This document shows positions 22,286 through 34,955 of a DNA stretch of 64,000 nt, piece after piece. Below the pieces are notes generated by a model. That model made no database searches, was not told the origin of the DNA, and worked only from the letters and a program-made list of their open reading frames with translations. This DNA is from Chromobotia macracanthus. Its lineage: Eukaryota; Chordata; Actinopteri; Cypriniformes; Botiidae. The stretch spans positions 11,742,001 through 11,806,000 of the forward strand of contig JAZGTH010000001.1 in NCBI GenBank assembly GCA_036877525.1. Direction: 5' to 3'. How positions within the stretch are numbered: the first letter of the stretch is position 1; each line of letters opens with the position of its first letter. Both the position numbers and the translations under genes were made by a program.

Positions 22286-24309
22286 TTACAGCTGTTTTTT
22301 GTTTTGTTTTGTTTTCAATTCCACATGAATTCCTTAGCAATAATTACAGGCAAGAACAGCTTATGCTATAATAATCATGGAACAAAACCAAAAACATCTG
22401 TTCAGTAAGTTGTCAAGTTGACTGCTACAGAGACATTTTCATTGGTCACACAGTTGGTGGAACAAAATACACTGCAACGTAATCTACACTGTGGTATTAC
22501 TTTCGCTGTGTCCCTCTTTCTATCTTTCTTTCTGTCTGTCTCCATCTCAAGGACTTCAGGGTGACCTCACTTCCTATCACACAGAACATCACAGTTTGTT
22601 TAATCCTCAATGAACCTTTCACATCAGAGAGCCCCTGCAGGCAGCCCTTTTTATTACACATCTGAAGACCCAGAAGGTCAGTGTGCATAAGCAATTAATT
22701 ACATATGCTATCAAAGCTAATAATAAACACCTCAAAACAGAACCACAGGACTAAACTGACCCCACCTTATGGTTTGTTCAAGGGCACAATGAGAAGTCAA
22801 CTGGCATTCCAAGAGATGAATCGGTTGACAAAATGCCTCTGCCAGGCCAAGCACATGCTGCACATCCTTCATAACGCAATAAAATAAATAAATAACTTGA
22901 CAACTGTTGCTTGACTCCAGCTTGTCTGAGAAAAGGATCAAATCAAGAGAGAAAGATAATGATAGATTTCCCACCTGTAATTATAGAGGCTGTACTGTAA
23001 TATATGAGAGTAACAGTCTCTTATTATATTCTTTGTCATTCTTAGAGAAAATTTATTTTGAAAAACCAGTAACTTAATCTTTTTGCTTTCTCACCAGCTG
23101 TTTTCATGCTTTTAAACTGCATTCTACATTCTAAACTACTTGTGTGCGTAAACAACTGCGTTTTTTTAATTTATAAAAATCAAAACAGTAGTGAAGTTCA
23201 ACATTCATGAACATCTGTTTGTTTAGCAATAGTTATTTATTTAACAATATCTCAGTTTGTCGAACACTGCACAGTTATATTACAATACATTCACTGGTTC
23301 ATTCATTAGGCAACCTATTGTAACATATTAGAAGCATTTAGGAGAATTAATATGAAAGTATTATAAAATATTATAATAAAATAATATACAAAAAAGGCTA
23401 ATTGTACTAATGTTTCCATGATTTTTATCTCTAGTTACAAAATCTGTGTACCATTAAACTAATAATTTGAAATGGTTTCAATCACAGCATGCATCTGCAA
23501 CATGGTCACCTCATTTCTAATACCTTGTATGTGACACTAAACAAAGAGTAGAGAATATTCAATGACTTTACCGCCCTCTTAATTTGCTTTGCAAGAGCAC
23601 TTCTCCACAGGAAACTAAATATAAACATAAATGATATGCACTCACACACTATTATTCAGAGTGAAGCTATGTTTAATTAGTCCCTAACAGCAACAAAAAA
23701 AAATGCATAAAATTATTATGTTGCTGACATTTGACTCATTACATTACTTTGAAGGACAAAGGAAGAACTGAAGGAGCTTTTGGAAAATGTTCCTATTTTG
23801 TGTCCCTATATGAATTTGCATTATTCATAAGCATTTGTTTTTACACTAAAATGCACCAGTTTTTTAAGCATATATATCTGAAAAGTAGAGCACATAAAAT
23901 GTAATGCTGTAAAGTATCTACATTCATTCAACTAGTATCGTTTCACAGAAAATTATTCAACATTTACCTTTATTCTGTGCATTCTGTGTGAAGTTGTTGC
24001 TTAATGACATGAATCTTAATTTTTCTGTCCTTGCTCTTCATTTTCTCTTTCGTCTCTAAGAATTGGAAACTCATTAACTTATCTAATGGGTATCTGAAAG
24101 CCAGCTAACAAGCTTTGAACTTCCTGCTGTGTCTCACATACTGAAGAATCCACAAAATAAATCTGTGAACTTGATAACCTTCGAAACCCCTTGTTGTGCT
24201 TTGACACACATAAGTAAAACAAATGGATAAATATTGGACAAACATATTTTCCATTTTTTTATTCTTTCATATTTCACTATGACAAGAAGCAATTTACTTG
24301 CAGACAGGG
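22286..24309. other. AT-rich intergenic sequence, nothing firm
   Basis: No repeat family is recognised. Short unrecognised frames lie at 22497-22974. The rest is AT-rich. Confidence 0.4.
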
Positions 24310-24415
24310 TCATAGAAGAATTCGGGGCCCCTAGACTGCATATTGCTCTGGGCCCTCTACATCAATACTACCTCAGTTGTTGTGGGCCCTTGAGCCTGTA
24401 GGCTACAGTCCTGTT
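24310..24415. repeat. GGGCCC-motif cluster, possible decayed repeat
   Basis: The hexamer-like GGGCCC occurs three times in about 65 bp (ggggcccct, gggccctct, gggcccttg), strikingly GC-rich against its surroundings. This resembles a fragment of a dispersed element, but no ends or target duplication are visible. Confidence 0.3.
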
Positions 24416-26880
24416 TACAGATTCTTAATTCTTTTTTGTAGAAAGAATTGTACACAAGCTTTAAACGACTGAGGGGAAATGGTACAAAGGTACATTCTGT
24501 ACAATGATTCTACAGAGGATATTTAGACAGCTGAATAGATAACTGAATATTTATAAAGTAATAAAACCTTGCCAATCGGTTTTCTGTATAATCCCCATAG
24601 TTTCCCTCTGTCATTACTGTAATCCAAAATATATAAAATAGGATTTAAGTTTATATATTTGTTTTGTTACACCTCAGACACTCCAGAAGAAACTGATAAC
24701 ATGGTATCTCGCCCCTTTATTGTTCATATTTCCATTATGCAGCCAACATTCAAACTGTGAGAAAACTTTTGTTATTACTCAACAGATGGTGTTTGTCAAA
24801 CCCCCATGGCGGACTCAAGGGTAGTAGTAGGGAAGTTTACTAGTTTTGATATTAATTGTGAATTTCAGTGTTCCCAGTCAGCAAATTATTTCAGGACAAG
24901 CCAAGAGATCTGCACTTTCTTATTTCAGTAGAGTAGAATTTGATCAAGACTATATGCTCACACTTTACGTATGTGTGCTGCATTTACAGTTCCAGTCAGA
25001 AAGGGTCAAGCTGAAGGAAAGTCAATTGGTTAACAATTTAAAAAGGGGAATATGTGCATGAGTGATTTGTGGATGGGTAATTTACATCTTCAGGCCCGGC
25101 ACAGGGTAAATCTTTACTCAAGTAGAGATAAATCAGACTCACACAAAAAGGTAAATAATATATAATAATAAAGGGCTGGAAATGAGATTCTTTATTGAAA
25201 GGGCAACAACATTCATCAGCGCAGAGTAGTTCTGCCATATTCTGGAGGGCGCTTGTGCAAGACAAATGAAGGTTTAGTGTATTATAGAGCAAGTATAATA
25301 GAGCCAGGCTAGTAACATGAAGTTAACACAATTATGGGCAACACTAGTCTTATTTCCCACGTTTTTACTCAAACACGTTTGCTCGTGTCATGGTGGCCAT
25401 ATGTGCTACAGTAGTTCCAGCTTCAGCCACTGGGGACATATGTCCTAAACAAGAAAAGCTGTGACAGAAAATTGAACCTCTTGTTGACGAATTGAGACAT
25501 GACCAGGCTGCAAGGGGCTTGTAAAAAATATACTGTAAGCAAAAGAGACACAGAATAGAGTGGGTGCACATTTTATAAAATATTTATTTGGGAAAAGTGT
25601 GCACAAAGTTCACATAGCTATTTAAGTGTATTCATTCACACCTGTCTTAAAAAACATCCAACTATGATCACGACTAGCGATTTCTCAATGCTTGTGTTAA
25701 AAAATGCAGATGGAATAAATGCATATTTGCTAATTCATGTCTAAAGCACCTGAATGTGTAAAGGCACCCAAAAATATTAGCTATATTTATTTATAAACTA
25801 AGTAAAAAAAATACAATTTAGCTACATTAGTTTCCAACTAAGTTATTATGTAAGTACCATCAAAGGTCAGGGGGAAAGTGACTTTTGACTCTGCTGTGAT
25901 CATATAAAACAGCATCACAGCAAATCTTTCATTATTTATTTCCTCAGACATCTTGTTCTATTAGCAACCGTAATTGTTTTATCATTACTGCATCTTGTTG
26001 TTTAATGAACTGATCTAAATAGTAATGACATCCTTCAATAAATATTTAATCTGTCCACACCGTTCTCTTTCACCTTGCCCAGGCCCAGAGCAGGAATCTT
26101 TCAACTTACCCTCTTTATATCTGCTGTGTTTTCTTGTGGTAATTGATTCTGCTGTATATTAATTAGTCTCATTAGTACAACACAAGCATGTTTTGTTGAT
26201 TACTGTGGGATTGAATATGAAGGGTAGCAATGTATTATCACTTAATGAACCAGCTTGAAAATTCATAACTGTTGTTTACGTGATTATGATACTTGGGTCC
26301 TGTTGTTATTGCAAGGTCATGAGCTTTAAGAGGTTACAGAAACTATAATTAAATCATAAATTAAGTCATATTCCATATGTATGCACAAATACCTAAAGAC
26401 ATCACTCTTCTCCAATGTCTTATAACTGGGAATAAAGTAACTCTAAGATTGACACTGGATTTCGTGCCCCAGTAGCTTTACTTTACAGATTTTGATCAGT
26501 AGATTATAAAGGAATTATGGGGTGGTCAAAATGTATTTTTTTATGACAAGCGGTCTGGTTATTTTCAGAGATACTGGGGTAAAGGTCAGATGTTTCACCC
26601 TTTTTCTTAATATAGTAACCTTTGCTGCAGCTGCCCTATTTTACTTGGGTTTTGTGGGAATTTACAGTGTTTGTCTCTCATTACTTCACATTGTGACATG
26701 GTGAACAATTTCTATGTGTCAAATAATGGATAAAGTTATATGTTAAAAAAGTGTTTCATTCCAGATTATTGTTTTGAATTAGCTACAGTATAGTATAGCT
26801 GCGGTTTTTAGGTGACAAAGTGAGAGAGCTCCACACATGGATAGATAACTATGAGATTATGCCTTTGAGACACATTATTA
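24416..26880. other. Intergenic sequence, nothing firm
   Basis: Includes a small 8-bp inverted repeat (gctgtgat, 25893-25900 with 25914-25921). Open frames at 24846-25571 and 26522-26704 are short and unrecognised. Confidence 0.4.
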
Positions 26881-27130
26881 GCTTTCTCAGGATAATTGCA
26901 TCCTAAAGAGCAGATTTCTCTTATTTTTTAATGTCTCTCTCTCTTCCGCTCCTTTCCCCTTTCCTTTAATCTGACTGTAATGATGTGGTGACATTTATAG
27001 AATGCTGAAATGTTATACATGTTAGACAAATGGGTCATTGCACGGAATTATAACCCTGACCCTTGAGTAAGGTTAATTAAAACAACTTTTAATTAACCTG
27101 TTGTCATGGCTGAGTGCCTTACTCTTTGTT
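26881..27130. promoter_or_regulatory. Candidate conserved non-coding element
   Basis: Contains ACATTATTAGC, GGATAATTGCATCC, a pyrimidine-rich stretch (26935-26970), GTCATTGCACGG and an inverted pair ggttaattaaaac...ttttaattaacc at about 27070-27100. Dense in TAAT/ATTA sites. Inferred. Confidence 0.36.
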
Positions 27131-27839
27131 ATTTGCTATGGGGGATAAAGCTGGTTGGTTTGTGTACTCCCCAGCATTTTTCCTGAGCTGCTTCACATAT
27201 AATAGATGTACATTTAGGCAAAAGTAATAATAATGTTATTTTTATTTATTTATGATGATACAAATAATTACAGTTACAGCATCTATTTACAACTACAAGG
27301 GTTCTTTACAGAATGATACAAATAAGTCTATGTTAACAATTGTGTTGTATTATTTTCTGTTGCTTTATAGTGAAAACAAAGAAATAACTATGGTATAGAA
27401 AAATATAAATGAATGTCAGAAATCAGAGATATTCTAGAAAACAAGGACAAAAAAATACAAAAAAAATACTTAAAATGGAAAATATGGAATAATTATATAA
27501 ACTGTAATGTTGAAGTAGATGAAGTTTTTTGAAAAATAATTTTTATTTTATCCATTAAAATCAAACGTATATTTAAATGGACTGCAACATCATTTTGACA
27601 TTACTTTATATGAAGGTATATGTCAATAAAACACACATTAGTAATGCTTTTAATACCTGAATGACACATAATTACAGAATTTAAAGTTGAAACACTCATG
27701 CCCATTTCACATAATCAACATTTGCTACAGACTGTTACATAATTGCTTGTTTATTTGAATGGATTTTTGTCTTGCTCTATTTAAATATGCATAATGTGCT
27801 TTTAGCACCTAGTTAAAAAAGTAAAATAAAATAAAAATG
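27131..27839. other. AT-rich stretch, nothing recognised
   Basis: Long A/T-rich sequence without open frames, repeats or hairpins of note. Confidence 0.45.
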
Positions 27840-28022
27840 CTTCTTTTTTATTTCAGCCATTGATTGTCATTAATGATGATAATCATTGTGAAACTGTTTC
27901 TTTTCAAAAGCCACGAAAAGGGACGTGATTAAAAATGATGCAGGAAAGGTTACATTAATTAAAGGTTAAATCCCCCAGTTCCCTCTTTGCTCAGGTAGAG
28001 CTTATGCAATACTTATGCAATA
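27840..28022. promoter_or_regulatory. Possible regulatory island ending in 11-bp tandem
   Basis: Contains ATTGTCATTAATGATGATAA, GGGACGTGATTAAAAATG and ACATTAATTAAAGG. It ends with two exact copies of cttatgcaata (28001-28011, 28012-28022). Inferred regulatory content; the tandem is direct observation. Confidence 0.32.
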
Positions 28023-28209
28023 CTCATAATGCTAATATTAGTAGCAAGAGGAGGATTTTTCCACCTCAAAATATTTGTATATATCTTCCTGGTCCTGCAA
28101 AATGCATATGAGAATAAGAATTAAATGCAGAATATAATTGCTGTGCCATGATTTCCTTGTGTAAGGTCACCTGTAATTTGAATAAGTAGGTATTGATCAT
28201 CCTTTCAAT

Positions 28210-28317
28210 GACTTTGTTGATTACTTCACCAGAGACCTCACTGGTGAACTCATTGATGAGTTGGGTGATGAGCTCACATGTGATTTCATCATTGAGCTAC
28301 AAGATGAACCTGTTGTG
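28210..28317 (+). repeat. Degenerate 12-bp minisatellite, in-frame open
   Basis: Nine diverged 12-bp units start at 28210, 28222, 28234 and so on, with a core like gagctcattgat. Because the period is a multiple of three, the array is open for 52 codons between stops (28189 to 28345) and encodes a four-residue period of acidic-Leu-x-x units (for example ELID, ELGD, ELTC, ELQD). There is no ATG at the head and no gene context, so I call it a minisatellite rather than a gene. Confidence 0.6.
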
Positions 28318-28347
28318 AGATCACTGGTGAGCGCACAAGTTTTCTAG

Positions 28348-29589
28348 TAGGCTCAGTATTTTTCTTCTTTTCGATCTTTAGATATTTAATAATACAAAAC
28401 CTATTTATAAACTTCATTGTCAAGCTTATCTGTAATTTTCTGCATCATCACATACAGCAATCAGTTACAGTAACATGATAATTACCTCATCTGTGATATC
28501 ATTACTTGATGCCTCCAATGATCAATACTTATTTATATTGGCTTAACTTGTAAAGCCATTAATATTTTTTGACTATTAGCACCTGTATCAGATGCAATGT
28601 TTATAAGCTCATTACACACAGTTCCAGATGTGTGCTGATTGGCCAATACAGTCTTCATGCTAGGCTAAAACACACAATACAGTAACAATATATCCTTTAT
28701 ATCCTCTAGCAGAAGGATTACACTACATGCAAATAACATTTTATTGAAAATTGTTGCTTTTTATATTTGTATTATGTATTATTTGTATTGTGTACAACTA
28801 TATACAATTCTATATTGTGATTATAGTACTGGCTAAAGGGGAATTGTTATAAACCACTTCTTTAAATGGCCTCAAATTGTTGTGTAATTACAAGCTCATT
28901 TAATCTATATTGAATTTAACTGGATAAATTATTAGCAAGCATAAAGCATTATGTTGAACAAACAGGACAGAATTTTTTGCGTTGGACTATATTCAGTTTA
29001 TTTTACTATCAACATTCTGCAGTAATAATGCATAGTGCTGGCTTTTTCTTTCGTCTTACTTTTGTTTTGTATTTTGTTTAATCGATATGGCTTAATCTTA
29101 GCCATCATGACTTAAAGCACAAAGAAGATATTGCCTGGCTTCTTTGTGTGCTCCATACTTTTGTTTTGATCCATCTACATTACAAAGAGTACAATTATTT
29201 TCACATTTCATTGGTGAACGTAGAGAGCTAGGCTATTGACGGAGGCACAAATGTTGTCCAATAATCCAATGCAGCAGCCCACACATTTTCCAATATGATC
29301 TTATAACAGTGCAGAAGAGGTTATAACAATATCTTCATAACAAGAGGCAAAGAATAAAAGTGCGTCATCTTAAAGTTTCCTTCTATCTAGCAGTACAGAG
29401 ACAAATTGAGCCATTGTCAAATGTTTTATTTATGCTGAACTGTTAAACTTTTGACCCTGACCTTACTGTGATATTTATAGCCTTAAATATCAGTTAAATA
29501 CAGTTAATAATTCAAGCTGGCACAATTAGAAGCATTTAACATATTTAGTGCTTGGAAATTGGATTTCTATCTTAGTAGTTGTCACTTAA
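28348..29589. other. AT-rich intergenic sequence, nothing firm
   Basis: Contains an imperfect inverted repeat (agcacaaagaag at 29116-29127 with 29139-29152). Otherwise featureless. Confidence 0.4.
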
Positions 29590-29790
29590 ATAGATATTCC
29601 TAAATTATTAGCACTGCAGGGAACACCAGCCCAACGTAGCAATTAACTTAGCCAATAGCTTGATTAACACGGTTAGATTTTCAGCATTTAAAGAGGGCTT
29701 AGATACTACAGTATGCGCTGCTTTAGTTCTGTAATCATTAGCTCTTTTAAATTGGACTAACGAAGTTCACATTTATACTGCTAAAAGACT
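29590..29790. promoter_or_regulatory. Candidate conserved non-coding element
   Basis: Contains CAACGTAGCAATTAAC, TTGATTAACACGG, ATGCGCTGC, GTAATCATTAGC and GACTAACGAAG. CpG-bearing and rich in homeodomain-like sites. Inferred. Confidence 0.38.
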
Positions 29791-32550
29791 CATCCTTTCA
29801 CTTTGTCCTTCAAGTATACATCAAAATATAAAGTTACAAGGAAAAATGTCTGACACCCTAAATAAATCTGCTTTTTAGTTTCAGTGCATTCCAGCAGTTA
29901 GTTGTGTTTTGCACTGTGAGCGTCCTGTGTTTGCAGTTATTTACAAAAATACAGTTGTGTGATATTGCAGAAAGCTTTGAGATAACAAATATAGATACTA
30001 ACTGATCATTTATAGACTACATTGGGAAAATAAGCTGTATTTAGAACCATGCATCTTCCCCTGGAACTGTCTACATCATAAGCACTTCACTAATGTGAAA
30101 ATAAGTAACCAAACGTTGAGAAGATTACCCTTACTTTCTGTTTTGCAACATAAATGGGTGTATGTTTTATTGCATAATCAACATTTTCACAGCCCTTAAC
30201 GCTTTCATAGTATTCTTCATATAACTGGATGAGGGAATAGACCAGTAGCTACTATACAGAAATTACTGTATGTTTAAGAAATTACCCACTCTTTTATCAT
30301 AAGCACTAGGAGCATAAAGACTCTTAGTGATTTTTCTTGCTCTATGATCACTCGGAATGTTTTTTTTACACCAGTAAGCAGGGAGTGGAAAATAGGAAAA
30401 CCTAAAGTGGAACAGTCGCTCCACTTCACTTACATAGGTACTCTATTCCAGACTGGTTGTTAGTCTGTGTGTTGCTTAGTGACGTGCAAAATGTAATGTT
30501 TTGTCTTCTTTGGAACTTGGCAGAGAACAAATATAGGTACTAACTGGCCAAATTTTGTCTAGAACATGAGTTACTTAATGTTAATTTTGCTTAAGGAACA
30601 GTTGCATAAGAGCAATGTCATACTTACAAGCTGTTGTACTGCATATCAGCACAACATTCAAACAGCTGAACAGAACTGCTGTTTAGCAAAGTGAGGGAAT
30701 GGCAGAGTTCTGCGCTTTTCTCCCAGACAGCAGAGGTCTGATTGGGAGTATTCATGAGCAACAGGGATATGGTGATGAATGCTGCTTTGGACTCATCAGT
30801 GGGTAATGCAGAGGGCTGTTCCATGAAGTAGATGGAACAATAAACTGGAATGCATTACCTGGATCAACCTGGGGAACCATCATATTTGTCAGATAATGTA
30901 ACTTGTGAGAGACATTATTTGCTGATGCTCATTTTGGATGACAGTCTGTGGAGCACAGCAAGCTTATGATGTTTAAAATGAATCCAAAAGTTTTGTGTTA
31001 TTTAACACTCTGAGGTACAGGAAACATATGAGTTCTACTCACATAAAAAAACAAATGTTTATTCAAAACCAGTAGCAACCAATAAAATGGAAGCTGAAAC
31101 TGAGCTTTAATAAATACTACAGTAACAGTAAAAATCTATTTAGGTATGGAACAAGTATTTCGGTGTTATATAGACTATGACACTGTTATATTGAACTGTG
31201 GCACTGTTGAAGATTAGAAAATACACTTCTTTAAACACACATTTCACTTGTTTTACTTAATTTGTTTTAATTAGTCAGTCAACAAAGGCCATGGTAGAAA
31301 TGATGACAACTGTAAATGAGGGACAGTTTAAAAAAAATATTGAAATGGTTTATGTTTATTTTATTTTTTGTTTAGATATAGTTTCTAGTTGCCATAGTTT
31401 AAGGATGTAAAAGATATTACCAGGTGTTTTAAGGTCTACATGTTTTAAGAGGACAGTGGTAAAACAACACAATAGATAAACATATGCATTTGAAATATGA
31501 TAAAAAAAATAAATATATTTAGAAAATAATCCAGTCTTATGCCATAACCAAGTAACAGCACAGAAACTCTTCTAAATTTGTCTCTGTGGTTGGCTGCAGG
31601 GCATGCAGGGATAGTACTGAAGCAGCTCCACAGGGGATGGTTGGATGGTGGAGGTCAGCTTGTAAACCCACCAGTGCGATGAGGCAGAAAGGTAAGTGTT
31701 GCTTTGATGTCCTACCAGGACAACATTAGCTATAACATAGGTTTAGGACCTATTTAAAGTGGATTCTAACATATTTTAAACTGTTTATTTAAGACAGAAA
31801 TATCATATAAAGTGGGTATTCACATTATGAGTGTAAATGGCAATGCAATGTATGCCTACCTGGCTATGTCAACAGCTTTCTGTCAGCATCAACATACAAC
31901 ATCTATAAAGGTTGTGATCCAGCTCTCCTTGGTCCCTCTGAGTGACTGGTCCCCTAAAAGCCCCACCCCCGCTTATGAGTGGCCTACTGGTAACAGACAA
32001 TTCTACTTTCAATTTGAAAGTATTGCCCACTCACTACTTATGAAAAACAATCCCACAGCATGATCAGGTACTTCACTGTAAAGCTGCTTCGCAGAAATTA
32101 TATATTCAGCATGAATGTTCAGCACACAGGAGATTTTGAATGGAAACAATGAATTCCTCCATAGCTATTCATACATTCGCCTGCAACAAACCAAAGTTTT
32201 GCTTCTGTGAGTGTTTTTTTTAGTTGTTTGTCGGGTGAAGAAAGCGTGACAAACAACAAGATATGGTGTAAATGGACTGGTGTTTTTGAGGAGTTGAGCA
32301 GGGTTAGGTTTGTCACACAAATTGCTTTGAATTTGGCAAAAACAACTGTATCTTTATGTAATCGGGAATATTTTTTCTTAGGCTTTTAGGAAAACTCCAG
32401 ACTTGGAGGCCAGTGGCTTTTATAGGCAAGAGCTTTGATATGGCTAAATCATGCTCCATAATCCATTCTCTGCTACTGAACTCTGTTGCCCCCTTAAAGT
32501 GGTTCTTGGTTTCTCAGAGGCTTTTCACAAGTCTGCTACTGCTTCTGCTT
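29791..32550. other. Intergenic sequence, nothing firm
   Basis: Long AT-rich tract with a GC-richer patch at about 31590-31700. Frames at 30624-30824 and 31812-32389 are unrecognised. No transposon ends found. Confidence 0.35.
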
Positions 32551-32558
32551 ATTTTCTG

Positions 32559-32690
32559 ATTGGTCAGTTGGAGGATCAGGATAAATGCCCATGAAACTGA
32601 GCTTCTACTCTTCTGCTTCAGTCGGCAACTCTAGCCAGCTGTTGTTGTGGCTGCACTTTGCTCTGCTTCTTCTTGCTTATTTACTGCTTG
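32559..32690 (+). other. Candidate first exon with signal-peptide-like frame
   Basis: An inverted CCAAT (ATTGG, 32559-32563) is followed by in-frame ATGs at 32585 and 32591. From 32591 the frame reads M-K-L-S, a polar Ser-rich stretch, then a 17-residue hydrophobic run (residues 17-33, mostly Leu with one Trp and one Tyr). Directly after the hydrophobic core comes a donor-like G|GTAAAA at 32690/32691. Unspliced, the frame runs to TAA at 32741 (50 codons from 32591). The layout fits an exon encoding a signal peptide or a membrane anchor. Against this, CTT/CTG runs readily give poly-Leu by chance, no TATA box is clear, and no downstream exon is certain. I do not recognise the protein. Confidence 0.22.
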
Positions 32691-33590
32691 GTAAAAAAAT
32701 GTACTGTTGCATGTTTGGAGTTTTTTACTACATATTGACTTAATTTACATTTATCATCTTTACATGTCTCTCTGAAATTCTCAGTTTTGTTTGGTCAATC
32801 ATGCCACCTAACGATGTGATGTTTCAATAACCACAGCACATTCATAGAATATGATGATAATGGCCTGCGCATCTGGACTCTCTTTACAGGCGATATCCAA
32901 ATATTTTGCATTATTAAACAATAGATAATAAAATATAATCTCAGATCAATATTTTGTGTCCAATTACATACATAGGTAGCAAGTGGCCAGGAAATATGCA
33001 GGATAATCTACAGTGAGCTGGCCTGCTTCTTAAACATATAAAAATGTTTTATTCAAACATATAAATATTGTTTTGTACCTTATCTGTAATTTATGCATTT
33101 GATTTATTTTGATACCCACTTTGGAAAGCTCTTTATTGGTTGATTTTCACAGCTGACTTGTACATTTACAATCTGACTAATGATCCCTTAACTTCTGCTT
33201 TTTATGCAGAAATGCGGTTAAGATTATTTGTGTAAGGAAACTGTGTCCTTGTTAATTACTGCAACCGTTCATCAATGTAAGCCTACTGCTTATGCAACAC
33301 CTACTGAACACTTATATAAGGTGACTATATCCATGCTTTCTTAAAAATATTTTACCAAAATTCATATCTAAACAAAAATATAACATCTAACATAAAAACA
33401 TCCCACTACAATAATTCAGACTTTCAGTAAATCAAACTAAAAATAGAGATCTTAGATTTAATAAATTGGTTAAAGGTGCTTTTGTTAGTCACTGAAAGTG
33501 TGTGTGTGTTAGTGGATATAGACTGACTGACTGTCAGGTTCTAGAACTGTTTGTTGCCTCCTCAGTAACTTTGAGTTGCCTGCAGTCTAA

Positions 33591-33758
33591 AAGTGTGCCA
33601 GAATTGCTGCTGCTTTAGAGCACTTCAAAAGCATTGCCATTATTCACATCATCGTCATGCCAGACTCTGGATCACTGCTCATAGTGCAACACACGGATGT
33701 CAGTGCTGATCTGTCGGAGTCCATCAAAGTGAAGGACGAACATCTCCATGCTTTCTGA
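33591..33758 (+). other. Protein-like short frame, unidentified
   Basis: Open from just after a TAA (33588) to a TGA (33756-33758). The internal ATG at 33657 gives 33 codons (starting M-P-D-S-G-S-L and ending E-H-L-H-A-F). Codon choice looks less AT-driven than neighbouring frames. A second frame is also open over much of the segment, so base composition may explain it. It could be a decayed exon, a fossil of a mobile element or chance. It lies about 1 kb downstream of the signal-peptide-like frame on the same strand. Confidence 0.15.
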
Positions 33759-33797
33759 TCAGAGGAGACAAGCCTGGCAGGAGACATCCCCTCATCT

Positions 33798-34947
33798 GAA
33801 CAAGATGATGGTGAAGTTTAGAAGAGGGGATTTTTTTCCTCTTTTATTTTGAAGGTAGAACAGAAGGAGTCATTTGGAGAAAAAATGTACTTTGGTTTAT
33901 TCTGTATGACAGGTAGAACAATAAAATGAAGAGAGAAATCATCTGTATAAGAAATGTTACATTGTTCGTATCAGTGATTTACACAATTTTTATAGGACAT
34001 AATTTGCTGTTTATTTAGTTACATCCTGGCATGTGTTGTTGTGGTATCTGGATATGTGTAGATCCTGTATTCTGTTCCGTTGTAACTCTTCCCACTCAGG
34101 TCTGGCTAATTAACATCAGGTGTCATTAATAATCACCAGTAATGACAGCTTTGTCCTGACTGATCAGTGTGAACATGAGGCCCAGTGTAAAAGCCCAACA
34201 AACACCAAATGCAATGGGAATTTGAATGCCATGTTAAGTTAAAGAGTGATAAGAAAAAGTTTAGTTTTTAATAAAAGGGTGCTACAGGGAGTGTGGGTGA
34301 TGTTTTTGCTTACACATGGATGTGTGTTTCAGGGGATGGGTGTGGGCACAATAATCAAATCTTGCAAATATACCACTGGATACTTTATCCCCCTGATATT
34401 TATACAGTGATTAATGGAAACACAAGTCACCCACTCTCATGTTCAAACTGAGTTTGTGCACTTGGTTTCAGATCTTATTTTGTCCTTTTCCCAATTTCTT
34501 ATGGAGGGAGTTGGGGAAAGCTTCTGTTTATTTCTTTTCGAGTAATTAGATTCTCTCCTTAGATTGCGTTCTGCTAATTATTTTGGTCTTTCCCTTAACC
34601 TGAAGTTTTGTTGTTACACAAGTTTTTCATTAAGCTCTTGCATTTAATCATTTCTAGTTTCACTTTAAAATTTACTGTGGTCCCTGAAGCACTGTGACTA
34701 GAGAAGGAAACGTCAACCGTTCTTTGTTACCTCTCCCCAGCCCTAGACCGGAAAAGTGTACAGCTACTACTGTAACACTGACAAATGACTAAGCAGACTT
34801 TGTCTTCACTTAGCTGTCTGTTGGGGTCTTGCATCTGGTGACAAGGTGATGTATTTCACCAGCTAACTGTATTTGATATAAGCTACCGAACGTAAGATGG
34901 ATCTAAACATGTTTATAGGCTGCTGTTGTTATGGGATGTAGGCTATT
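33798..34947. other. Intergenic sequence, nothing recognised
   Basis: No repeat, no sustained open frame. A GC-richer patch near 34690-34800 has no clear motif arrangement. Confidence 0.4.
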
Positions 34948-34955
34948 CTGTGAAA

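Noticed and set aside
28001..28022. CRISPR-like or phage-attachment direct repeats
   Set aside because: Only two adjacent 11-bp copies without spacers. No CRISPR array anywhere in the window.
29116..29152. Imperfect inverted repeat agcacaaagaag
   Set aside because: Needs a 2-nt bulge and short arms. Expected by chance in 64 kb.
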